Positions 1-6,979 of a stretch of 7,254 nucleotides of DNA are shown piece by piece. The notes under the pieces were generated by a model. It worked only from the letters and a program-made list of their open reading frames with translations. It did not search any database and was not told the origin of the DNA. Each line of letters starts with the position of its first letter. Position 1 is the stretch's first letter. Origin of the DNA: Oscillospiraceae bacterium (lineage in GTDB: Bacteria > Bacillota_A > Clostridia > Oscillospirales > Ruminococcaceae); NCBI GenBank assembly GCA_017523995.1, contig JAFWUX010000191.1, positions 1-7,254 on the forward strand, read 5' to 3'. Made by a program: the position numbers and the translations under genes.

Positions 1-2055
1 ATGGTCAAGGACGGCGAGCCCGGCGAGGGCAAGGTCTTCCGCGATGTCGATGAGGCAATGATGGCTTACGATGAGCACGATATCACCCTGCACTCCAAGA
101 TCAAGGTGCGCATGACGAAGGAAGTCGGCGGACAGAAGGTCTCCCGCATCATCGACTGCACCGCGGGCAGACTGATCTTCAATGAGATCATTCCGCAGAA
201 CCTCGGCTTTGTCAACCGCAGCGATCCCGAGCACGAATTCGATCTCGAGATCACGCAGGTTGTCAAGAAGAGCGTGCTTTCCAAGATCATCGACCAGTGC
301 CTCAAGGTTCACGGCGTGACCGCAACCGCTGAGGTGCTCGACCGCATCAAGGCGCTCGGCTATAAGTATTCGACCAAATCCGGTCTGACCGTTGCGGTTA
401 TCGACGCTGTCATTCCGCCGCAGAAGAAGGATATCCTTGCGGCTGCGGATGCTGAGGTCGATGCGCTCAACGAGCAGTATCAGTACGGCTATATCTCCGG
501 CGAGGTCAAGTATGAGAAGGTTTGTAAGGTCTGGGCGGATGCAACTGACCAGATCACCGAGGCACTGAAGGCAAACTTCGACCCGTTCAACCCGATCAAC
601 ATCATGGCGGATTCCGGAGCCCGTGGTTCCATCAACCAGATCCGTCAGCTCGCAGGTATGCGCGGACTCATCGCGAACACCTCCGGTGCGACGATCGAAA
701 TTCCGGTCCGTTCCAATTACCGTGAAGGTCTGAACATTTCCGAATACTTCATCTCCAGCCGCGGTGCGCGTAAAGGTCTGGCTGATACCGCACTTCGTAC
801 CGCTGACTCGGGTTACCTGACCCGCCGTCTCGTTGACGTTTCGCAGGATGTCATCATCCGCGAGATCGACTGCGGCTCGACGGAGGGCATTGAGGTCTAC
901 TGCATCAACGACGGTGAGCGTGACCTCGAAACCCTGCAGGAGCGTCTCGTCGGCAGATACCTCGTTGAGGATCTCCGCGATGAGAAATCCGAGCTGTTTG
1001 TTCCGAAGACCCGCGCAATGACCGCCACCGATGCACAGCGCATCGTCGATGCAGGCATCACCCATGTCACGATCCGCTCGGTGCTGGGCTGCAAGGCAAA
1101 GAAAGGCGTCTGCGCAAAGTGCTACGGCATCAACCTCGCAAACGGTAACCTCGTCTCTGTCGGTGAGGCGGTCGGCATCATCGCCGCACAGTCCATCGGT
1201 GAGCCGGGTACTCAGCTGACGATGCGTACCTTCCACACGGGCGGTATCGCAAACGCAGAGGATATCACACAGGGTCTTCCGCGTGTTGAGGAGCTGTTTG
1301 AATCCAGACGTCCGAAGAACGGCGCGATCCTCGCAAAGACCTCCGGTACGATCGAGATGACCGAGGATAACGGCATCAAGACGATCGTGATTCACGATCC
1401 GGAGACGAACACCGACTCCACACCGTACACCATTCCGTATAACTACCACCTGGCACCCGGCATCAAGGACGGCGCTGAGATCCAGCGCGGCAGCAGACTG
1501 ACCACCGGTTCCATTTATCCGATGGATCTGCTCGACATCCTCGGCGTGCAGGCTGTCCAGAACTATATCATCGAAGAAATCCAGTATGCATACCGTCAGC
1601 AGGGCGTTGGCATCAACGATAAGCACATTGAGGTTATCGTCCGTCAGATGATGCGCAAGGTGCTGATCGCCGATCCGGGCAGCAGCTATCTGCTTCCGGA
1701 GGCAATGGTCGATAAGCGCGAGGTCGAGACGATCAATGCAGGCATTCAGGCACGCATTGACGCCGGCGAGACCGATCTGCGTCTTGTCACCACAAGACCT
1801 TCGCTGCTCGGTATCACCAAGGCTTCTTCCTCCTCCGAGTCCTTTATGTCCGCCGCATCCTTCCAGGAGACGGCAAAGGCGCTCACCGATGCCGCAATCA
1901 ACGGCAAGAGCGATTACCTGCTCGGTCTGAAGGAGAATGTCATCATCGGTAAACTGATTCCTGCCGGCACGGGCATGGCGCTTTATAATAACGTACAGGT
2001 CGTCCGCGCAGACGGTTATCCGTCCGACTATCAGCAGCCGCAGATGCCGCTGTAA
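1..2055 (+). CDS. rpoC: DNA-directed RNA polymerase subunit beta' (C-terminal part, 5'-truncated by window)
   Basis: This is the C-terminal 684 residues of the largest catalytic subunit of RNA polymerase. The ATG at position 1 is an internal Met, because residues 1-30 align with the middle of RpoC (the GEGKVF...EAMMAY stretch) and the catalytic NADFDGD loop lies upstream of the window. Visible landmarks are the bridge-helix region with MADSGARGS from about residue 202, followed by [20 protein letters not shown]. The second zinc site is complete: Cys291 plus Cys364, Cys371 and Cys374. The trigger loop carries [16 protein letters not shown] with the catalytic His412. The trigger loop runs straight into [14 protein letters not shown], so the large insertion of E. 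coli RpoC is absent, as expected for Firmicutes. The C-terminal region (LLGITKASS...[16 protein letters not shown]) is intact and ends at TAA 2053-2055. Codons are strongly biased, as expected for a highly expressed gene. rpoB would be expected upstream, outside the window. Confidence 0.98.
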   Translation: MVKDGEPGEGKVFRDVDEAMMAYDEHDITLHSKIKVRMTKEVGGQKVSRIIDCTAGRLIFNEIIPQNLGFVNRSDPEHEFDLEITQVVKKSVLSKIIDQCLKVHGVTATAEVLDRIKALGYKYSTKSGLTVAVIDAVIPPQKKDILAAADAEVDALNEQYQYGYISGEVKYEKVCKVWADATDQITEALKANFDPFNPINIMADSGARGSINQIRQLAGMRGLIANTSGATIEIPVRSNYREGLNISEYFISSRGARKGLADTALRTADSGYLTRRLVDVSQDVIIREIDCGSTEGIEVYCINDGERDLETLQERLVGRYLVEDLRDEKSELFVPKTRAMTATDAQRIVDAGITHVTIRSVLGCKAKKGVCAKCYGINLANGNLVSVGEAVGIIAAQSIGEPGTQLTMRTFHTGGIANAEDITQGLPRVEELFESRRPKNGAILAKTSGTIEMTEDNGIKTIVIHDPETNTDSTPYTIPYNYHLAPGIKDGAEIQRGSRLTTGSIYPMDLLDILGVQAVQNYIIEEIQYAYRQQGVGINDKHIEVIVRQMMRKVLIADPGSSYLLPEAMVDKREVETINAGIQARIDAGETDLRLVTTRPSLLGITKASSSSESFMSAASFQETAKALTDAAINGKSDYLLGLKENVIIGKLIPAGTGMALYNNVQVVRADGYPSDYQQPQMPL

Positions 2056-2065
2056 CTGAGTGCAG

Positions 2066-2101
2066 AAAGGGGGATTCCGGCAGCGGAGTCCCCCTTTATT
2101 T
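2066..2101 (+). terminator. Rho-independent terminator of the rpoC transcript
   Basis: A 14-bp stem pairs 2066-2079 with 2084-2097 around the GCAG loop at 2080-2083. It has one G-T wobble, and the outer nine pairs (AAAGGGGGA with TCCCCCTTT) are perfect. It is followed by a short T-rich tail (TTTATTT, 2095-2101). It begins 11 bases after the rpoC stop. The T tract is interrupted, so some read-through into the next gene is possible. Confidence 0.88.
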
Positions 2102-2109
2102 GCAGCAAT

Positions 2110-2115
2110 AAGGAG
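2110..2115 (+). promoter_or_regulatory. Ribosome binding site of the LRR protein gene
   Basis: AAGGAG lies 7 bases before the ATG at 2123. It decides this start over an upstream in-frame extension to 2060, which would have to be translated through the rpoC terminator hairpin. Confidence 0.85.
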
Positions 2116-2122
2116 AACAGAT

Positions 2123-3703
2123 ATGAACAAAGGAAACGGCTTTCTGCAGCGGACGGCGGCGTTCTGCGCGGCGGTTCTGCTGCTGAGCGGCGCGGCTTTG
2201 CCCGTCTTTGCGGAACCGGATGCGGCACCGGCGGATGCACCTGCCGCCGCGGAGGAAAATCCGAATCCGGATGCACAAACAGAGACAACAGACGTCACGG
2301 CGGACACAACCGCCGAAGAAACCACAGGTACCACGGCGGAGATTACAACCGTTGTACACACCGAAATGACACCGCCCGATCCGCTGACGATGATCCGCTA
2401 TGAGGCGGCGGAGGATGGCGGAATCTGCATCACATCGTTCCGCTGGACATGCGAGAAAACGGTTGAGATTCCGCCGCAGATCGAGGGGAAACCGGTCACG
2501 GAAATCGGCGCAGAAGCGTTCAAATACTGCTATGCGGATGCCGTCGCGCTGCCCGATACCGTTAAAAAAATCGGGGCGCGTGCCTTTGAGGGCTGCGCTT
2601 ATCTGCAAGCGATGCCAATCCCGAAATCCTGCGTCAGCATCGGTGATGGTGCATTCTCCGGCTGCAAAATGCTCGGGAATGTCATTTTGCCGGAGACCGT
2701 GCGGGAGATCGGGCGGGAGGCATTTGCGGAGACCGCCTATCTGAACGGGCAGCTCGGGGATGCGGTGATCCTCGGCAGCGGCATTCTCTATGATTACCGC
2801 GGCACGGATACGGCATACACCGTTCCGGAGAATGTGAAGATCATTGGGGCGGAGGCGTTTGCAGGGGCGGAATCGCTGCGGAAGATCACGATTCCGCAGA
2901 GCGTCACGCAGATTCAGCAGGGCGCTTTCGCCGGATGCACCGCGCTTGCGGAGATCGAGGCGCCTGATACCTTTACAAATCTTGCGGCGGATGCCTTTGC
3001 GGATACCAAATGGCTGACGGACAGCAAAGAGGACTTCCTGACGCTCGGCAAAATGCTCATCGCCTATCAGGGCAAGGAGAGCACCGTCGAGGTGCCGGAG
3101 GGGATTCAGGTCATCAACGCGGGCGCGTTTGCCGGAAACAACGGCATCACGGCGCTCCGGCTGCCGGAAAGTGTTCGCGAGATTCGCAGCGGCGCCTGCA
3201 GCGGATGCGCTTCGCTGCAGGTTGCGGAGTTCGGCGATGCGCTGACTGCAATCGGCGACGATGCGTTTCTCAATTGCAGCACGCTGAACTATCTGCGGCT
3301 CGGGCATGCGCTGGAAACCGTCGGCGACCGCGCATTTGCAGGCTGTCCGCGGCTCACGGAGGTCTATCTGCCCGATACGGTCAAAACCCTCGGCGAAAAG
3401 GCATTCGGCTACAGCTTTGACGGTGAATCCGGATACCGCCGCCTGAAAAATGAGCTGGTGCTCTATTCCAATACCGGCACTGTCCGCGAATATGCCGATG
3501 CGGAGGGCATTGCGCATGAACCCCTGCCCGATGCCGAAAATACGGAGCCTGCCCCGATTGTCACGGAGCCGGAAAACGCAAGCCCGGGATTCGGCACGAT
3601 CCGCGGAAAGGCGTGGATTCCTGCCGCGGGGCTCGGCGGTGTGCTGGTGCTCGCCGGATTCATCCGGTTTGTCATGCGAAAGAGACGAAACGCCGCGGAT
3701 TGA
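2123..3703 (+). CDS. Secreted, membrane-anchored BspA-like leucine-rich-repeat protein
   Basis: 526 residues from the ATG backed by AAGGAG. Residues 1-30 look like a signal peptide: basic start, hydrophobic stretch AAVLLLSGAAL, likely cleavage after VFA. Residues 31-86 form a low-complexity Ala/Glu/Thr/Pro linker. From about residue 100 to 450 there are twelve repeats of the BspA/LRR_5 type, with the core pattern IGxxAFxGC (for example KIGARAFEGC, SIGDGAFSGC, TVGDRAFAGC) each followed by L...v.lP.tv. Two repeats are interrupted by a related longer insert, one beginning TAYLNGQLGDAVI and the other TKWLTDSKEDFLT. The last 30 residues hold a single membrane segment (about 498-516) followed by RKRR, so the chain is probably held in the membrane facing out. 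There is no LPXTG sortase signal. Family members are surface or secreted proteins, some implicated in adhesion; the ligand here is unknown. No clear promoter was found between the rpoC terminator and the RBS. Confidence 0.88.
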   Translation: MNKGNGFLQRTAAFCAAVLLLSGAALPVFAEPDAAPADAPAAAEENPNPDAQTETTDVTADTTAEETTGTTAEITTVVHTEMTPPDPLTMIRYEAAEDGGICITSFRWTCEKTVEIPPQIEGKPVTEIGAEAFKYCYADAVALPDTVKKIGARAFEGCAYLQAMPIPKSCVSIGDGAFSGCKMLGNVILPETVREIGREAFAETAYLNGQLGDAVILGSGILYDYRGTDTAYTVPENVKIIGAEAFAGAESLRKITIPQSVTQIQQGAFAGCTALAEIEAPDTFTNLAADAFADTKWLTDSKEDFLTLGKMLIAYQGKESTVEVPEGIQVINAGAFAGNNGITALRLPESVREIRSGACSGCASLQVAEFGDALTAIGDDAFLNCSTLNYLRLGHALETVGDRAFAGCPRLTEVYLPDTVKTLGEKAFGYSFDGESGYRRLKNELVLYSNTGTVREYADAEGIAHEPLPDAENTEPAPIVTEPENASPGFGTIRGKAWIPAAGLGGVLVLAGFIRFVMRKRRNAAD

Positions 3704-3729
3704 TTCCCAAGCGGACGAATTGAGAATTT

Positions 3730-3733
3730 GGAG
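3730..3733 (+). promoter_or_regulatory. Ribosome binding site of the DUF3267-like gene
   Basis: GGAG lies 7 bases before ATG 3741. It fixes the start there; the reading frame stays open upstream to 3450, but that stretch overlaps the 3' end of the LRR gene in another frame. Confidence 0.75.
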
Positions 3734-3740
3734 AATATAC

Positions 3741-4361
3741 ATGGAAAACGATCAAACACAATCGAAGAATATGCAGGATCGCGCGGAGACGCTTGCACAT
3801 GTGCAGGCGCAGCTCGAGGCGGAAGGCTATCAGATGAAGGACGAGACCTTTTCGGCACGGACTGCCAATCTGATGATCTTTGCAACCGGCGTGCCGCTCA
3901 GCATTCTGCTGGGCGTGGTGTATCTGCTGGTGCAGCGGAAAAATGCGCTGAATGTTTTTACCTGCAACTGGAAGCTGGTGCTGCTGGCGCTGCTGATTTC
4001 GGTTCCGGTGCATGAATTTCTGCACGGGCTCGGGTTTGTCGGGGCGTGCCGCGAGAAGTGGAAAAGCATCGGCTTCGGGTTTCAGCTCAAAGCGCTGATG
4101 CCCTATTGCTGCTGCAAAGAGGCGCTCGGCATCGGCTCGTATCTGTTCGGTGTGCTGCTCCCCTGCACGGTGCTCGGGCTGATTCCTTCCGTTATTGCGA
4201 TTGCGGCGAATCTTCCGGCGGTCTTTCTGTTCGGGATTCTCAACATCCTCATTGCATCCGGTGATCTGACGATTGTACTGCGCCTGCTGCGCTACATCGG
4301 CAAGGATGTCCGGATTTTCGATCATCCGGTCAAATGCGGCAGCATTGTGTTCCGGAAATAA
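3741..4361 (+). CDS. DUF3267-type integral membrane protein, putative zincin metalloprotease
   Basis: 206 residues. A charged N-terminal segment (1-40, rich in Gln/Glu/Asp) precedes hydrophobic segments at about 41-64, 78-99, 130-157 and 159-181. The motif HEFLHG at 91-96 supplies the HExxH pattern of zinc peptidases (His91, Glu92, His95). It is followed by PYCCCKEAL at 121-129 and ASGDL at 172-176. The order HExxHG, then a Cys-Lys-Glu-rich segment, then ASGD matches my knowledge of the DUF3267 family, whose members are described as putative zincin peptidases; Asp175 could be a third metal ligand. Substrate and activity are unknown. The gene starts 37 bp after the LRR gene with no terminator between them, so the two are probably co-transcribed. 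The frame ends at TAA 4359-4361, directly before a strong terminator. An inactive or non-proteolytic role cannot be excluded. Confidence 0.78.
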   Translation: MENDQTQSKNMQDRAETLAHVQAQLEAEGYQMKDETFSARTANLMIFATGVPLSILLGVVYLLVQRKNALNVFTCNWKLVLLALLISVPVHEFLHGLGFVGACREKWKSIGFGFQLKALMPYCCCKEALGIGSYLFGVLLPCTVLGLIPSVIAIAANLPAVFLFGILNILIASGDLTIVLRLLRYIGKDVRIFDHPVKCGSIVFRK

Positions 4362-4365
4362 AAAG

Positions 4366-4397
4366 AACGTGTCAGGTTTTGCGCCTGACACGTTTTT
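4366..4397. terminator. Bidirectional Rho-independent terminator between the DUF3267-like gene and surE
   Basis: A perfect 11-bp stem pairs AACGTGTCAGG (4366-4376) with CCTGACACGTT (4384-4394) around a 7-base loop, followed on the plus strand by TTTTT (4393-4397). On the minus strand the hairpin is followed by TTCTTTTTATT, so it can also stop transcription from surE. It starts 4 bases after one stop codon and its T run ends 5 bases before the other gene's stop codon. Confidence 0.92.
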
Positions 4398-4401
4398 ATG
4401 T

Positions 4402-5118
4402 TCATTGAATATTCGCAGCAATGCCGATTGAGATAAAATTCTCGACAACGGCGCGGAAATCGGTATCGGGCTCGGCGTCCTCGTTGTAATCGCCCTCGAC
4501 CATCAGCCGGAGGCCGCCGTTCGGGAGCTGCGCCTGCACATTGTAATGATCGCGGTAGAACATGCCGCGCGAGACCTTGCGGTTCCGGAGAATCCCCTTG
4601 CATTCCGCGAGCCTGCATCCCGGAAAGTTGACATTGAGGATTTCGCCCTCTGCCGGATGCAGCCCGATCAGTTCTTCCAGCACCGCATCGAGATAGGCGT
4701 CCGTGACCTCGTGGCAGGGGCATGCCTGCTCGGAGAGTGCAATCGAGGGATAGCCCTGAAATGAGCCCTCAAACGCGCCGCCTGCCGTCGCGGAATACTG
4801 GATATCCGAAGCAACGTTGTAGCCGTAATTGATGCCGGAGAGCACGAGATCGGGCTTTTGCAGCATGATGTTCAGGCTGCCGACGCGGACGCAGTCGCCG
4901 GGGGTGCCGCTGCATGAGAACGCATGCACGCCCGCCACCGGAAAATCATGCGGAAAGACGTCGATATAAGTATGCAGCGTGATGCTGTGTGAGGCGGCGC
5001 TGCGCTGCGAATCCGGCGCGACCACCCACACCTCGCCGTATTTCTGTGCGGCTGCCGCAAGCCGGATGAGACCGTCTGCTGCGATGCCGTCATCGTTGGT
5101 AATCAGTATTCTGCGCAT
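4402..5118 (-). CDS. surE: 5'/3'-nucleotidase SurE (stationary-phase survival acid phosphatase)
   Basis: 238 residues, a usual length for SurE. The family is a metal-dependent phosphatase that removes phosphate from nucleoside 5'- and 3'-monophosphates in the cytoplasm. All signature blocks are present: ILITNDDGIAADG at the N-terminus with metal-binding Asp9 and Asp10; VAPDSQRSAASHSITLH with Ser40; the SGTPGDCVRVG block at 70-80, where many family members have a TPTDCV-like sequence; and PDLVLSGINYGYNVASD with Asn97, followed by YSATAGGAFEG. The later segment ILNVNFPG is also typical. The start ATG (5118-5116) is preceded by AGGGAG at 5130-5125, 6 bases away. It is transcribed from its own promoter, divergently from the MATE gene, and is convergent with the DUF3267-like gene. 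It stands apart from the pcm/rpoS neighbourhood known from Proteobacteria. Confidence 0.96.
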   Translation of the reverse strand: MRRILITNDDGIAADGLIRLAAAAQKYGEVWVVAPDSQRSAASHSITLHTYIDVFPHDFPVAGVHAFSCSGTPGDCVRVGSLNIMLQKPDLVLSGINYGYNVASDIQYSATAGGAFEGSFQGYPSIALSEQACPCHEVTDAYLDAVLEELIGLHPAEGEILNVNFPGCRLAECKGILRNRKVSRGMFYRDHYNVQAQLPNGGLRLMVEGDYNEDAEPDTDFRAVVENFISIGIAANIQ

Positions 5119-5144
5119 AGTTTTCTCCCTTCGCTTGATGCCTT

Positions 5145-5173
5145 ATTATATCACATTGCAGCGTAAAACGCAA
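5145..5173 (-). promoter_or_regulatory. Promoter of surE (sigma-A type, extended -10)
   Basis: On the minus strand a -35 box TTGCGT (5173-5168) is followed by a 17-bp spacer and a perfect TATAAT (5150-5145). TG stands one base before the -10, giving TGATATAAT. Transcription would start near 5138, leaving a leader of about 20 bases that contains the AGGGAG ribosome binding site. The -35 matches consensus at only 3-4 positions, which the extended -10 may offset. Confidence 0.75.
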
Positions 5174-5180
5174 TGGATGA

Positions 5181-5300
5181 AAATGAGAAATTAGAAATTA
5201 GAAATTAGAAATTGCGGTATCGCCTGCGGCGATGATTTATAAAATTGTCCGCGCAAGCGGACACGATAGTTTCTCATTGCTCATTTCTCATTTCTAATTT
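5181..5300. repeat. Quasi-palindromic element: inverted arrays of AAATKAG heptamers around two hairpins
   Basis: The left arm is four tandem heptamers (AAATGAG once, AAATTAG three times, 5181-5208) plus a partial fifth. The right arm (5273-5300) is four heptamers in inverted orientation: CTCATTG, CTCATTT, CTCATTT, CTAATTT. The core holds hairpin ATCGCC-TGC-GGCGAT (5219-5233) and hairpin TGTCCGC-GCAA-GCGGACA (5246-5263), the latter with a GNRA-type tetraloop. TATCG (5218-5222) can alternatively pair with CGATA (5264-5268), so the whole unit can fold as one long imperfect hairpin. It has no coding capacity. It looks like a small non-autonomous interspersed repeat (MITE-like), but the family is not identified, and no target-site duplication is clear. 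Confidence 0.72.
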
Positions 5301-5306
5301 TTTCGG

Positions 5307-5335
5307 TTGACTTTTTCGCGGTTTTATGGTTTAAT
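5307..5335 (+). promoter_or_regulatory. Promoter of the MATE transporter gene
   Basis: A -35 box TTGACT (5307-5312, five of six consensus) is followed by a 17-bp spacer and -10 TTTAAT (5330-5335, five of six). TG at 5327-5328 gives an extended -10. Transcription would start near 5342, with a leader of about 28 bases. The site argues against starting the protein at the in-frame TTG at 5307, which lies inside the -35 box. Confidence 0.78.
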
Positions 5336-5357
5336 AGAGACTGTACGATTTTATTCA

Positions 5358-5366
5358 AAAGGTGAT
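5358..5366 (+). promoter_or_regulatory. Ribosome binding site of the MATE transporter gene
   Basis: AAAGGTGAT is almost fully complementary to the 3' end of 16S rRNA and lies just before ATG 5370. It fixes this start codon. Confidence 0.85.
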
Positions 5367-5369
5367 TTT

Positions 5370-6749
5370 ATGAAGCAAAACCCCGTTTACAAGCGTGCGC
5401 TGACGCTCGCTGTCCCGATCATGATTCAGAACGGCATCTCGAACGCCGTCGGGCTGGTCGATCATGTGATGGTCGGCAGCCGCGGCACCGAGGCAATGAC
5501 CGCTGTCTCGATTATCAGTCAGCTGCTGTTTGTGTTTTATCTCGCAATCTTCGGCGGGCTTTCCGGTCCCGGCATCTATACGGCGCAGTTTTACGGCTCC
5601 GGCGATCTCGAGGGCGTGCGGCACAGCTTCCGGCTCAAGGCGCTGATCTCCGCCGTCTGCACCATCGGCGGCATGCTGATCCTCTGGCTTTTGCGCATGC
5701 AGCTCATCGGGCTGTATCTGCACGGCGAAAGCAGCGAGGTCGATCCGGCGCTGACAACGGATTATGCGCTGCAGTATCTTGCGATCATGCTGCTCGGACT
5801 GCCTGCAAACGGCATCACGCAGACCTATGCGAGCACGCTGCGCGAAACCGGCGACAGCGTCAAGCCGATGGTCGCGGGCATTGCCTCGGTTGTGACGGAT
5901 GTTGTGCTCAACTATCTGCTGATCTACGGCAAATTCGGGTTTCCGACGCTCGGTGTCTCCGGTGCGGCAATCGCGACGGTCATTGCAAGATTCATCGAGA
6001 TGGGCGTGCTGGTGATCTGGGCGCATGCGAAAACGGAGATGCATCCGTTCCTTGCGGGCATCTGGAAGACGCTGCGCATCCCTGCGGATGTCTGCGGCAA
6101 AATGCTGCGCAAGAGTATCCCGATTTTCTGCAATGAGTTCCTGTGGGCGGGCGCTGTCGCCGCGCTGACGCAGTGCTATTCGGTGCGCGGGCTGCACATT
6201 GTCGCAGGGCTCAATATCTCGAATGCGCTCTGCAATCTGCTGAATGTGGTATTTGTCGCGCTCGGGCATGCGGTCGGTATCCTGATCGGGCAGACGCTCG
6301 GCGCAGGAAAATATGAGCAGGCAAAGCGCGATGCGTTCTCGCTGACATGGTTCAGCGGGCTGCTCTGCGTCGGGCTGACGGTGATTCTGATGCTGCTCTC
6401 CGGCGTCTTTCCGCGCGTTTACGATACAACGGAGAATGTCCGCGGGCTGGCGACCATGTTCATCCGGCTGACGGCGCTGTTCTTCCCGGTGCAGGGTGTG
6501 CTGAATGCGCTCTACTTCACGCTGCGCTCGGGCGGCAAAACGCTCGTCACATTTCTCTTTGACAGCGTATTTTCATGGACGATCATGCTGCCGCTGGCGA
6601 TGCTGCTCTGCTTCAAAACCGCGCTGCCGATCGGTGCGGTCTATGCGATTGTGCAGGCGGCGGATCTCATCAAAATCGCAATCGGGCTGATTCTGGTGCG
6701 CAAGGGCATCTGGATCAGCAATCTGGCAGGGAGCGAACAGGCTGCCTGA
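5370..6749 (+). CDS. MATE family efflux transporter
   Basis: 459 residues, the normal length for a 12-helix MATE exporter. These inner-membrane proteins expel drugs, dyes or metabolites in exchange for Na+ or H+. The chain is hydrophobic throughout with short charged loops. Family features include the first-helix segment ending VDHVMVG with Asp31, the block YGKFGFPTLGVSGAAIAT from residue 186 at the end of the first half, and GQTLGAGKYEQAKRDA from residue 307 in the second half. The halves show the usual internal two-fold arrangement. The start at 5370 follows a near-perfect ribosome binding site; the frame is open further upstream, but into the promoter. The gene stands alone, with its own promoter and a downstream hairpin. 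No regulator is adjacent, so the substrate cannot be inferred. The subfamily (NorM-, MepA- or DinF-like) is not decided by what I can see. Confidence 0.94.
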   Translation: MKQNPVYKRALTLAVPIMIQNGISNAVGLVDHVMVGSRGTEAMTAVSIISQLLFVFYLAIFGGLSGPGIYTAQFYGSGDLEGVRHSFRLKALISAVCTIGGMLILWLLRMQLIGLYLHGESSEVDPALTTDYALQYLAIMLLGLPANGITQTYASTLRETGDSVKPMVAGIASVVTDVVLNYLLIYGKFGFPTLGVSGAAIATVIARFIEMGVLVIWAHAKTEMHPFLAGIWKTLRIPADVCGKMLRKSIPIFCNEFLWAGAVAALTQCYSVRGLHIVAGLNISNALCNLLNVVFVALGHAVGILIGQTLGAGKYEQAKRDAFSLTWFSGLLCVGLTVILMLLSGVFPRVYDTTENVRGLATMFIRLTALFFPVQGVLNALYFTLRSGGKTLVTFLFDSVFSWTIMLPLAMLLCFKTALPIGAVYAIVQAADLIKIAIGLILVRKGIWISNLAGSEQAA

Positions 6750-6795
6750 CGGCCAAAGCGGTGCATGCACAAGACGGGTACCCATATAGAAGTTT

Positions 6796-6827
6796 TGCCC
6801 CTGAGCCCTTCAAAGTGCTCAGGGGCA
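6796..6827 (+). terminator. Probable terminator after the MATE transporter gene
   Basis: An 11-bp perfect stem pairs 6796-6806 (TGCCCCTGAGC) with 6817-6827 (GCTCAGGGGCA) around a 10-base loop, which has two further internal pairs. It starts 47 bases after the MATE stop codon. The downstream sequence (TTGTACTTATTGTT) is T-rich but interrupted, so the terminator may be weak. Confidence 0.7.
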
Positions 6828-6860
6828 TTGTACTTATTGTTACGAAGCTAAATCAGAATT

Positions 6861-6877
6861 TGCGGGCAGGGCCCGCC
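6861..6877. other. Hairpin of repeat unit 1
   Basis: GCGGGC (6862-6867) pairs with GCCCGC (6871-6876) around the AGG loop. Compared with unit 2, two of the six pairs have changed on both sides with pairing kept. Confidence 0.7.
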
Positions 6878-6962
6878 GCCGTTGATCTAAAGATTTCCGG
6901 CAGCGTTTCGGAGCGCACATTATTCTGATTGTTTTCGCAGCGTAATAAGATAAATCAGAATT

Positions 6963-6979
6963 TGTCGGCAGTGCCGACA
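6963..6979. other. Hairpin of repeat unit 2
   Basis: TGTCGGC (6963-6969) pairs with GCCGACA (6973-6979) around the AGT loop. An outer pairing AGAAT (6957-6961) with ATTCT (6986-6990) could enclose it; in unit 1 only three of these five outer pairs are Watson-Crick. Confidence 0.7.

Noticed and set aside
1..3. ATG at position 1 as a start codon
   Set aside because: The encoded sequence aligns inside RpoC, so the gene begins upstream of the window.
1984..1989. A perfect TATAAT inside the 3' end of rpoC as a promoter for the LRR gene
   Set aside because: The hexamer 17 bases upstream (CTGCCG) is a poor -35, the bases encode the rpoC Leu-Tyr-Asn-Asn segment, and the transcript would meet the rpoC terminator.
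2060..2122. Upstream in-frame extension of the LRR protein
   Set aside because: It would be translated across the terminator hairpin and would bury the signal peptide; ATG 2123 has a good RBS.
2096..3742. A 548-codon open frame on the minus strand opposite the LRR gene
   Set aside because: It mirrors the LRR gene almost exactly, is rich in Arg, Cys and His as expected from antisense of GC-biased codons, lacks recognisable domains, and the plus strand has a signal peptide, LRRs and an RBS.
3672..4448. A 258-codon minus-strand frame opposite the DUF3267-like gene
   Set aside because: Antisense shadow that runs through the bidirectional terminator; no domain is visible.
5307..5369. Upstream in-frame extension of the MATE protein
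   Set aside because: It starts at a TTG inside the -35 box; ATG 5370 has a near-perfect RBS and gives the usual MATE N-terminus.
5119..5369. Small RNA or riboswitch in the surE-MATE spacer
   Set aside because: The predicted leaders are only about 20 and 28 bases, too short for a known riboswitch; the structured part lies between the promoters, not in either leader.
5355..6269. A 304-codon minus-strand frame opposite the MATE gene
   Set aside because: Composition is charged and His/Arg/Asp-rich, typical of antisense to a membrane protein gene; it has no family features.
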